From contig JADDOH010000302.1 of assembly GCA_016648135.1 (NCBI GenBank), positions 302,270 to 366,269 on the forward strand: DNA of 64,000 bases. Reading direction: 5' to 3'. A program made the position numbers and the translations under genes. The notes below the pieces were generated by a model. That model was not told the DNA's origin, made no database searches, and saw only the letters and a program-made list of their open reading frames with translations. Positions 25,901 through 37,900 of this stretch are shown here, in pieces; position 1 is the stretch's first letter; every line of letters begins with the position of its first letter. This stretch comes from Agrypnia vestita (lineage: Eukaryota; Arthropoda; Insecta; Trichoptera; Phryganeidae).

Positions 25901-28900
25901 AAGTATTATCGTTCACAACAATTTTTATATAAACAATTTTCCAAGTTAGAATAAAATCACACTTTTCTTAACACAAATAATGTTATAATAATGTGTCTTA
26001 TAATATTTCGTTTCGTCTAAAAAAAGCCCCGTGCAGAACTCTATTGAGATACAGAACCTACGCGCGGAAACCGGCGGGAGATTTTGAATAACTGAATCAT
26101 ATTCTGCTGTGTTTGGACATTTATTATTTCGAGTTTGTTTATAAAATCATTAACAATCTTTGACAAATATTGAAAGATGTCGCTAGGATAAAGATCCAAG
26201 ATATTTTTGAAACCATTTTTACCGCTCCACGGTGCACATGTACGCGGCAGTAGCGAGCGAAACTCAGCAACTCAAATATGAGTCGTCCGCGCTGTGGGCA
26301 CGTATGACGCGACTCATATATGAGTCGCCCGCGGGCAATGGGTTAATATAGACGACTTATGTGTTAGTGCCCATCCGGGAATTCAATGTACATACATGCT
26401 TTGATTGTGTTGGTTCATCCGCCAAACAGACCAATACAGTTGTCAGTGCTTCTCTGGACGTCGAGGTGAGAGCACGTCACTTTATACTGTAAAAGTATAG
26501 GGTGTTTTGCATATTTTTTAATGATTATTATTTTTTTTATTATGTTGTGTGGAACGATAATACTAATATAATAACATTTTTGCAAAAGGTTTAACTATCA
26601 TTACATTAACGAATATCGATTATGAATAATTCATTCGCTTTCATACAAGTCAAATAAAATGATAAAAACCTTGAAAAATTGAATTAATTATTTACAAAGT
26701 TTTTATTACTTTATTAGAGTTGTACTGAATCAAATGAATTTATCATAATCGACATAAGTTACCGTAATCAGGGGCGTGCAGTGAGAACAAGTAGCATAAC
26801 TTTTTCCTAAGCATACATTTTGAAAAGAAACTGAAATAAGGAATATATCTCGTAATATTCCTATCACAATAATTAATGTATTATTCAGATTTTAATATTT
26901 CATAATAGTTTGCAAGATAAATATTTCATTTCGATTTTTTTTCCTAATATACAGGGTTATTTATAAAAAATTAATAACCTCGCAGGACTATGTTCCTGCC
27001 TTGATTATGAGTCGAAAATGTTCAAGTAACCATGACCTAATAATCAATAGTTATGGAGATATGCGACAACAAAGTTTGCATATTTTTTCCAATATTTTCG
27101 ACATACTTTTTTGTAAGACGTTGAACTATCATTACAGTAACTTATATTGATTATGAAAAATTCATTTGTTTCAATACAAGTTAAATAAAATGATGAAAAC
27201 CCTGGAAAACATTCCAATTGGAATTTAAAGGTTTTTATTATTTTATTTGACTTGTATTAAAGGCAATAAATTTTTCATATTCGATATATGTATGTTACTG
27301 TACAGTACGGCCACTGTATGATGGCACTTTTGACGTTTAGACTTACATGAAGTTTCGTAATTAACGACAGCTAAACATCGGAGGACAAATGCTATACTTT
27401 ATTGCGCGAACGCCAGAGTAGTGATGTCCATCAACATTCAATATGGAATGAACGAAATGATTCAAAATGTTATAGGATATTGATTGGTTGTATAATATGC
27501 GTAGAATACGCAGAATAAGTATCCAAAATAACACAACAAATCTGACAGATCGATTGTGCCCTCTAAATATGATCTTTTTCTATGGCTTTATTAGAGGGCA
27601 AAGAAAACGGCTACAAAACAATGAAATATTTAAGTTTGATGAAATATTTAATAAGATATCTTAAGAATGAAATATTTAAGAACTAGATAAGACATTTGTA
27701 AATGTAATATTGAATAAAATTCATGTTTCGTGGTTTGGATATACAGGAAAGCTTGCACGATGGGGATAAAATCATTAAAAAACCGCGCGAAGCGCCGCGG
27801 ACCATTATAGAATGGCCGCTATATTGATGGAATTAATGTAAATGTCCTGCCTCGAAGAGGCGAGGAAGCAAAAATACATAAGTATTTTTAAATGTGCCAA
27901 ATGAATCCTTTTATGAGATATTTTAAAGTAGAAATTAAAATAAATAATGTTTTATCTGAGTCATCATATGGGAGAGTAAATATCTTGGGAGCCCTGCAAA
28001 ACTCGGCGGCCGCGCCGACCGTTACAAGTCACGCGGGCCAGTGGAAAAAACCCGGCCGCCGAAGAAAACCGAAGCCGAAAACCGAAGCCGCCGCCACGGC
28101 GGCCTCAGGCGGCTGGGTAGGCCGCCAGCCGATATTTTTGAACTCAAATTACGGACGTTACAGACGTCCTAGCGAACTGAAACATTTTTTATCGTGTTCC
28201 TCATGTGAACATCTATGGGAATGATATGTTTTTACATATGGGAAATTGCGCGGGCGCACTTAGTTTGTTGCGGCCCACTTTGGATGCCTATTACACAATT
28301 AATATTTATCTGACATACTTGAAAATATCACCAAAGGATGCGCTTGATTGAGATCCATCTAATGGTATAACTTAGAATCTCGTAAAATCATGTTTACTAT
28401 TTTTAACCGAATTAAATGTGAATTAATTCTTGAAAATGCCGCGGTAATCGGCATATATTATTGAATAACTCAGTAAATTCATTCTTGCGGTTCCAGTAAA
28501 ATATATAATCCTATGGGCAAGACATAGATTGGTAAAAATGATACACAATGTTGTGTAGCCTTCCCGAACCATCTATAATAATAATGGACAATGCCCCGTA
28601 CCACTCGATGAAGATCGATAAGCCGCCTGCTCAGTCCCAAAAGAAAGCTGATATCGTTGCGGGCTTCAAAAAAATGGCATAGATGCAAATATGGACATGT
28701 TGAAAGCGGAGTTACTTCAATTATTAAAACAAAACAAGCCGGCAAAATCATGGTACGTCATTGATGAAATCGCATCGGAATATGGGCACCAAGTAATACG
28801 ATTACCGCCTTACCATTGCGAATACAACGCAATTGAATTGATATGCGCTCAAATCAAGGGATATGCAGCAAGGCATAATACAGAACCTCCATTTACGACA

Positions 28901-31900
28901 TCAAAAATGTTAAAATTATTAGAAGAAGCTTGTCAACGTATAACTCAAACAGACTGGGCTAATGTAGTGAATAGAACCGTGCGACGAATAAAGGAAGATT
29001 ACGAAAGAGATATTAGAATCGATAATATTTTAGATAATGATATTATAATTAATTTAGGAAATGATAGCAGCGACGATAGTTCAATGGAGAGTGATAGTAA
29101 TGGGGATGAATCAGATTGAAACATTCAAGTAAATATTTTTATCTAAGAAAAATGTGTTTAATTATTCTTCTATAACCTTTTTTATGTGCAAAGACTTTCT
29201 CAACTCACACCGTGCGACGAATTTTTTTTTCGACTGAATTATTTCGTTAATGATTTTAAGTGTGTCACAACACTATTACGATCTGTCAAAAATGCCATCT
29301 TAAGATGGCTCGAGTATAATGATAGTCCAATGTTTTACAAAAAAGTATGTCAGAAATATTGAAAAGACATTGCATATCTCAATAACTATTGATATTAGGT
29401 CATGGTTGCTTGAACATTTTCGATTTATTATCAAGGCAGGATTGTACGTATGTTGTTTGGTATGTTTTAAATGTTGTCTCATAAATAGATAGATAAGTAT
29501 TTTTTAAAATAATATACATTTATTAAAAAATATTTCTTTGTAAACATCCTGTTACTCATAGATAAATCGTCTCTATTAAAGGTTTAAACAGACTGTACCT
29601 TGGTGTTGAAAATAAAAATAATCGAATTTTATTAAATCTTAAACAGTACTAGTAGTAAATTAGAGCAAATGAACTGACTCCAAAAGAAGCAAATTGTATT
29701 AGCTTCGCAGCTTTATCGCTGTCCAATCTATTTCTCAACGGGTCATAGATTTTTGATTTTCGGTTCCGATTTTAATTTATCGGAACCGAAATCGGAACCA
29801 GAGGTGCAAAATCAATCGGAAGTTCTGACCTTTCGGAATCGGAGTCGAAGGTCCGTATCATCCCTAATGTATAACCATGCAAATATGATATTTTGTCACT
29901 ATCAGTGAAAACCTATAATTGGCTTTTATGTTTCCCATTCTTTGTATTTACTTAATTATTGTTAGCAGTTAGTTTTCCAAACAAATATAAATAAATAAAT
30001 AGGGATGCCAATGCACTTATATATTTTGTTCTAGGAAATGAAAGAACTTTTCAAGAAACAATCTGACACGGTTTTTATGGCTTCCTAAGCAATTCAATTG
30101 TTTGAATTCTGAGAATTGGATTTTTCAAACACTTATGCAATTAAGAATATTTGTATAGTTAAAGTTAAATATTAATGTAAATAAAAATAATACAAAATAT
30201 TTGTATTGCCAATGCCCCTCTTGTATTGTGAGGATTATCCAGATTTCTTTCTTGCACTATTTGTTAAGGAGGTTTACAGCAGCTGTTCTTTGGTTTGAAT
30301 TTTGACCATAAAAGGAGTGACTTTTTATATTTGACTCTTTGAAGGAATATCACATTAATTTTTCGGAATGTCAATAAAAAAATATCATGTTTTGAAATAC
30401 CTATTATGAAGATTTATTTATATGAATATATTGAGATCTGTTATAAATATTTTTACTACTTAGGCGAGAAATGAAAATTAGCGGAAAACATATTAAGTCT
30501 ATTAATTTCTATTTGTATTGGACTTTTTCGGGACTGAAGATTTTAAACTTATTTGGCAACATATGTTTGGTCAGACACACGCAATGTGGCTTTGTTTTGT
30601 AAATGTAAAGAATATAGATTGGAAGATGGTAGAATGGAACATTTGGCAGACATTATTTTAACAAATTTCAAGAAAAATGCAAGAAATATGTGCCAATCAA
30701 AATATTCAATTATGTGAATAGTTTTATGCAAGTGATTTTCTCTTAGACAATTTTTTTTTTAATTTTAAGAAATTATGACTCCTCAAATTAAAGCTTAACG
30801 GTACAGATACACATGCTTATTTTGAGCATGCCCTAACAACTGTACACACTTGCTCATTATTAGCATGCCTCATAAATGAGCATGCTCAAAGCTAACAATC
30901 AAACACACATGCTTATTAGTGGCATTCTCTTGTCATAGAATTGAGAGGAACTCTAGATCAAAATTGAAACTTTGCAAACTGAAATAGAAAATTCAAGTGA
31001 ACCAATAAATCAAAACAGTTCCTGGGTTTAATCAAACACATGTTTATTACTGGCACACTCTTGTCATAGAATAGAGATGCTCTTGTTCAAAATAGAAACT
31101 TTGCCAACTGAAATAGAAAATTCAAGTGAACCAAGAAATCAAAACAGTTCCTGGGTTTAATCAAACACACATGCTTATTACTGGCACGCTCTTGTCATAG
31201 AATAGAGATGCTATTGTTTAAAATGGAAACTTTGCCAACTGAAATAGAAAATTCAAGTGAACCAATAAATCAAAACAGTTCCTGGGTTTAATCAAACACA
31301 CATGCTTATTACTGGCACGCTCTTGTCATAGAATAGAGATGCTATTGTTTAAAATGGAAACTTTGCCAACTGAAATAGAAAATTCAAGTGAACCAATAAA
31401 TCAAAACAGTTCCTGGGTTTAATCAAACACACATGCTTATTACTGGCACGCTCTTGTCATAGAATAGAGATGCTATTGTTTAAAATGGAAACTTTGCCAA
31501 CTGAAATAGAAAATTCAAGTGAACCAATAAATCAAAACAGTTCCTGGGTTTAATCAAACACACATGCTTATTACTGGCACGCTCTTGTCATAGAATAGAG
31601 ATGCTATTGTTTAAAATGGAAACTTTGCCAACTGAAATAGAAAATTCAAGTGAACCAATAAATCAAAATAGTTCCCGAGTTTCCATCTGCACATTTTTTA
31701 TTTAGTCATGTCTTTTAATAAAGTTTCATAAACATTATTTCTTGCCAAATTATTTTTACATAGCGGTGACCGAGTATTCCACAGACATTTATAATAAGTC
31801 ACGAAAAGTAATGTTTTGTCATCTCCCCAACGCGCCATATTTGTTTCATCTGTCGCGGACTGAGAAGATCGCATTGATAATCGATACTAGTCGCGAATGA

Positions 31901-34900
31901 CATTAGCATGCTCATAAGCAAGCAATAATAAGCAAGTATAAGCAAGCCTGTTCACGCATGCTCAAAAGATACCCCTTCTCGTGGTGAATGACATTAGCAT
32001 GCTCATAAATCAACCGCATATTGCTACTAATAAGCATGCTCATTACTAGCACGCTTATTAGTAGCAATGTGCGTACACACATGCCACTAAATAGCAATGG
32101 CTTAAGAAGGTTGATACTGAGCATGCTCACGTGCCACTAATAAGCATGTGTATATCAGTACCTTTATGAAAAAAATCCAAGTAAAGAAATTGCATTGTTT
32201 TAATTAACAGACTCTTACTGTATAATATTTCTTACTCATATCGTTTTATGTTGTATATTTGTTTTTTGTTGTACATTTTACATTATTTACATTGTTTTAA
32301 TTAACACACTTTTACCATATACTCTTTCTTGCTTAGGGTCAGTTGCATCAACTTAGTTTATGTATGAACTGTTGAATTTTGCATTTACCACCAACAATCC
32401 GTTTTCGTAAAAATCTATGCTTTTGCTTAATGGAAGATTAGGTACTATAAAAAAGTTGATGTGACTGGCACGTACTGTGGCAATAGATTTTGGATTTTTT
32501 AAATACCATTTTTTACTGTAGCAATAATTTTGGAATTACAGTAAAGCCCTGTTAATTTGAATCCTGATAGAATATTTTGAGTTTGTTCAAATCTTTCAGA
32601 ACAGTGCTGGATTTATGTCACAGAGACATTATTAATCAATTAATGTATATTATAGATATCTCACAGAGACGAAGCTGTATTTATTATGGGAAAGTAGGTA
32701 TATAGAAGTCATTTGGGTGTACATAGGACTTATGACCTATCTTTTTATGGTTGGCTTAAGTGATCACTTTACACAATTGTAACATTCGCCATTTCCACCC
32801 ATGATAGAATATACCATGCTTATTCATTTTTTGGAAGTTGTATATATGTTCAAATTGCGTGGAAAGCTTTCACATACGAGTTGTAAACGCCTTTCCATGC
32901 GGCCTGTATAAAGCACTGTTCTGAAAGATTTGAACAAACTCAAAATATTCTGAATTGTAAATACTGGTAAAAAGGAATTTAACAAAAATTGGAAATAATA
33001 TTTCCTGGCGTATCCTAGTGTAATGCAAGTATTCGGATGAATTTCATTACACAATAAAGTATCTGTGGGGATTTAGGGGAATGAAAATGGCTTTATACAG
33101 GCCGCATGGAAAGGCGCTTACAACTCGTATGTGAAAGCTTTCCACGCAATTTGAACATATATACAACTTCCAAAAAATGAATAAGCATGGTATATTCTAT
33201 CATGGGTGGAAATGGCGAATGTTACAATTGTGTAAAGTGATCACTTAAGCCAACCATAAAAAGATAGGTCATAAGTCCTATGTACACCCAAATGACTTCT
33301 ATATACCTACTTTCCCATAATAAATACAGCTTCGTCTCTGTGAGATATCTATAATATACATTAATTGAATCCTGATAATTCAAAATTTTTAAAACCCACA
33401 AGTCCCATCCCAAAATGTTAATTTCATAGCAGATAATTAACTAATAATTAGAAAACTTCGGCAATTCTAATTTGAAATAATTCTTAGCCCCTTGCATCGT
33501 CTTATACCTATAAAACTCAATGTCTGTTGTCCGTCTGTTCTCTACACAAATCTGCACCGTTTGTCCGATTAAACTCAAATTTTGCATACTTATGCTTTAG
33601 GACCCGGACGGTAACATAGGTGACATTTCCCCCCTCCCCTTTTACCCCTTCCCGTCCCCTGATATATTTTCAATGCATATCTGTACCGTTCAACCGATCA
33701 GTCTCAAAATTTGGAAACTTATTCTTTAGGACCCGGTGGATAACATAGGCGACATTTACCCACTTCTAACCCATCCTCTCCCCCAGATATATTTTCTGTA
33801 CAAATCTTCACTGCTTCACCGATTGGACCCAAATTTTGCATACATATTTCCGATGGAAAAAATAGGCTATATTTCTTACCTAGACATCCTATTCATCCCA
33901 GCCTTCATTAACCTTTTAACTGCCAGCCATATTTACTATGAGGGACACTTGTAGGCCAGACATTTTTCCGTAAAATAAAGTATATAAAAAACAATAAAAA
34001 TAAACATAAAATGATGAAAAAGTGTAAGGACTTATCAAAGAATTATGTTTTCCGAATTTATGATGGAGTTTTTTGAATTAAAATCAAAATAAATTCATTT
34101 CACAAAATATACAACAGGGTTGTCACAATATCACTTTTTTTTGTTTTTTAAACCTATTTTTTGATGTTACACATTTAATATCTTATGTAGTCTTCTTGCG
34201 TGTGGTATATTTCAAAACACGGTTCAACACATAGCCTTACTTGACATCGTTTGCACATGTATAAAAAACGCCTATAAACGCCTATGAAAATGTAAATTTC
34301 ATCGACGGTCATATCGGTCCATTACTGCAATCGATTGGTTACAGAAGAGCTTCTATTTTTTATACACTAATGTTTTCGGTTGGTTTTGTTTACAATGTGT
34401 TCATCTAATGCCATAGAAACAAATATTTTTAAAAAATCAGCTTCCCGCATGCCTTCGCTGGTGGCCAATTTTGCGCCTGACCGAGATGAATCAAAATTAT
34501 GCTTTTGAGGCACGAATGGATCGCTATCCCAATGAAATAATGGTCTATCGACGTGACTAGTAGAGGCAATATTTTCTATTTCATCAGGCACATCATTTTC
34601 ATATTCGTCCGGCTCAAAAAACTCTGGCAATTCGAATTCCACATCACTCATCTGATTCGGCGGTTTGTCCAACAATCTCATCATCATCATATGTAAAATC
34701 AGTCATTGTAATGTCACAAAAAGAAATATAAAAAATGTTTTAAAGAAAAACAGAGAAATAAAAAAGTCGCGACATGCAAAGTTTTGCGCGTTTACGCGTC
34801 AATGGCACTGATCATGTTAAATGGAAAAATTATTTAAATTACAGGCTTTGCAAAACTAAGGAACCTTTGTTTCCCCCACAAATTTATTTTCAACCTAATC

Positions 34901-37900
34901 CTTAACTCATGCAATGCCGGGGTACAAACAGCTAGTAAATCAATATATTTTAGGTCACATAATTCAAATTTTTTTCAATTTATAAAAATTACACTTTTTG
35001 TACATTTAGATCTGTGACATTTTATTTTTAAGTTTTATTTTGTAAAGTTTATCACCTGTTATTTGTGAGGTCGGTTCTGAGAAATGAAGCATGCTGAGCA
35101 ATAGTTGGTAACGATTCCTAGACATAGTTTTTCCAAAAATGTCACTAACAAGAAGAGGATCAGTCGACCAGTGCTCCTCTATTGTATGATGCTTATTTCT
35201 AGTCATCAACATGGTAACCTTAAAGAAAACTTAATTCGCTCACAGATGTGTCTACTCATCCGCGCAGTCTGGATTGTTCTGAAATTTCTCAAGTCTGTAT
35301 AGTTGCATGATAATATTTGGTCGTCTGATTCACAATTTCGGTCATAATATTCGGATTTAGAAAATGTCTGAAAAAGTTCAGTTCCTTTGAATTTTCGGAA
35401 AAGTTAGAAGATGGAAAATCATCATAATTGTGAATGATAGGAATAAATGTGTCCGATGTCCAAGAAGTTAAGTTTGATGATGTAGGATTTGATGTACTTC
35501 GTTCAGAAAGGGTTAATGTCTTCATTTTCTGAATCCACGTTTTTATTTCCACTTTCATTAATTTCACTCTCTTATTTTTTCATCACCCGGCACGCGTCGA
35601 GACATTTTGAATAGTTAGAAATAGCGAGAAAAACTGAACAAAACAATCTGAACAAAGAAAACTGAATAAGTTTGTTAATGTTAAAAGTCACACATTACAA
35701 ATTAAAAAAAGTTATTAAAAGCACAATAATAACTGTCAACTCTTAATTTCACATAAACTAAAGTTAACTTCATTAATTGAATATGGATAACACTGAATAA
35801 ACTAAGATCACGCAATGAGACGAATCTTTGTTTTGAAATCAATCAAATAAATCGTCGCACTCCACTCGCTGCAACTAGCGTTGCAAGGCTCGACTGTCGG
35901 GAGATTTGAATGACTAATTTGTGAAACCTCTCGACCTCTTTTCTAAGAGGTTCCTAAGCTACAAAGGATTATTATTTGACATATTTTTTAGAGATGTCGT
36001 TGATAGACAGTTCAAATTATTTTTTAAAGAAGGTTTGAGTTTTTGCTTCAATACAGGAACCAAAATATCACGATACAAAAACACGCATCTTTACATGCTT
36101 GTGGTGTACGGGACACGGATTGTTGCCGCATGTAAACATGTGCATGGCATTCTAAGGGTTAAAATGACAAAATTGACGCCATTACAATGTTATACAATAA
36201 CTGTCAAGATACCAAAATAGCAATATTGCTTATTTCAGAATACGGCCAATTTTCTCATTTGGACCCGATTCATTTTGATTTGCTAAGACTCAGAAGCTCA
36301 CTCTCCATGTACACATTGGACATTCTAGTTACTGGAGTAGACCAGCTTCAATATCAAGTACTAACACTGCCTCATATATGTCTAGTAGACAATGTATAGA
36401 CTAATTTCCCATTCTTGTCCCTACTTCCGATTCATTCAGCTCTTTTATACATTTTTTTATATTATAGCTGTGTAGTCAGGTTTACTTTATAACCATCAAA
36501 AGTAACGTAAGTAAGTAAATAAATGTTGTAACCATCAAAAGTCTTGTTATTGTATTGGGTTCACCTTGAATTGGCCTCACATCGGTCATACTACATTGAC
36601 AATGACATACGTTTTTCTTAAATAGGTACACTTCTTGTTTCCATTGTGTAACTACTTTTCGATACCGAAAAATGGCCTTTATGTTTAGGTGACATATGCA
36701 TTATTGTCTTTAATTTTTGTTATACTAGCTGTTCATACCCGGCGTTAAGGATTAAGTTGAAAATAAATTTATGGGGGAAACAAAAGTTTGATTCGAACGG
36801 TATAGATTTGCACCGAAAATATGTCAGGGAGAGGGGAAAGGGTATAATAGGGGGGAAATATCGCCTATGTTACTCGCCGAGTCCTAAAGAATAAGTTTCC
36901 AAATTTTGAGTCTGATCATTCAAATGGTACAGATTTGCATCGAAATATGTCAGGGGGAGGGGAAGGAGAAAGAGAATAGGGGGGAAATATTGCCTATGTT
37001 ACTTGCCAAGTCCTAAAGAAAAAGTTTCCAAATTTTGAGTCCGATCGGTCAAACGGTACAGATTTGCATCGAAAATATGTCAGGGGGAGGGGAAGGGGCA
37101 TGAGAATAGGGGGGAAATGTTGCCTGTGTTACCCGCCGGGTCCCAAAGCATAAGTATGCAAAATTTGAATCGAATCGGAAAAACGGTGTGGTTTTGTATA
37201 GATAACAGACAGACATTGAGTTTTATAGGTATAGATTGTCTGGATTCTTTTCAAAAGTGTGTATTGTATTCAATAGTAGAATATTGGAGTAAGGCTGTGA
37301 TCTGCAATGGGCACTCAGAGAGACAATGATGATGAATCTGTGTATTATTGATTGATACGGCAGTTACTTTGTGGTGCAACATGATTATTTTCTTCAATGG
37401 CCTAGAGCTCATATTGAGCCTTATCCTCCACCAGTCCTTGTCTCCAACTCCTCCTGTCTCCCGTTGCGGTCCTCCAATCTGTCGCCGATGGTATTTGGCC
37501 CTCATCAGCGTAGGCCTGCCGACTCTTCTAACCAGATGTCTGTCGAGGATCCTCCTGGGCCTTAATTAATTGCTCGAAATCGAATTCAAATAACTGTGGA
37601 TTGTTTTTGCACCACTTATATTAATTAATTGATAGTATGCATCCACAGACATGTCATACAGTGCACACTGAATATGAGTGGAGCGTAGTATTGAGGAGGA
37701 CCCAAATGACTCAAATTGCCATTGTGCAGAGCAATTGGAGTTGTGTCCAACCCCTTTATGGAAGATTTTGCGGATAGACCTGGGTTAATGAGCTTACAAG
37801 AGCTTGCTTTTGCAAGAATTGAAGTCGTTTGATCCCTGTGTGCGTTGCACATTTTGTGAATGGGTCGAAAACGAGATTGCTATTGATCCTGATTTTCATC

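Larger units (their letters stand above)
27307..29305 (+). mobile_element. IS630/Tc1-like transposon inserted in the foldback MITE
   Basis: Boundaries are set by the interrupted MITE arm. Both ends carry GATGGCA(C/T)TTTTGAC in inverted orientation (27333-27350 and about 29286-29301), and a TA lies at each junction. Encodes the transposase tail at 28584-29119. Roughly 27320-28560 shows no intact reading frame apart from a GC-rich frame at 27892-28224. Confidence 0.65.
25313..29868. mobile_element. hAT-like element shell with several nested insertions
   Basis: Left end TAGGGATGTTACAGAG and right end inverted TAGGGATGATACGGAC agree at 13 of the first 15 bases, with CGGAATCGGA words just inside both. 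No convincing 8-bp target duplication. Inside are a piggyBac-like MITE (25502-26342), foldback MITE copies and an IS630/Tc1-like element, so the original element was much shorter. Confidence 0.45.
33912..36158 (-). mobile_element. piggyBac-type transposon relic
   Basis: Flanked by TTAA at 33908-33911 and 36159-36162; right end inverted begins CCCTTAGAATGCCATG, left end CCTTTTAACTGCCAG. Contains two piggyBac transposase relics on the - strand (34367-34690, 35006-35567). 34855-34935 holds inverted sequence (CAACCTAATCCTTAACTCAT, CAGCTAGTA) resembling the start of the G-rich array family at 36727. Confidence 0.65.

Noticed and set aside
30897..31682. Regular repeats considered as a CRISPR array
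   Set aside because: Units are 131 bp, head to tail, with no unique spacers, and the genome is clearly eukaryotic.
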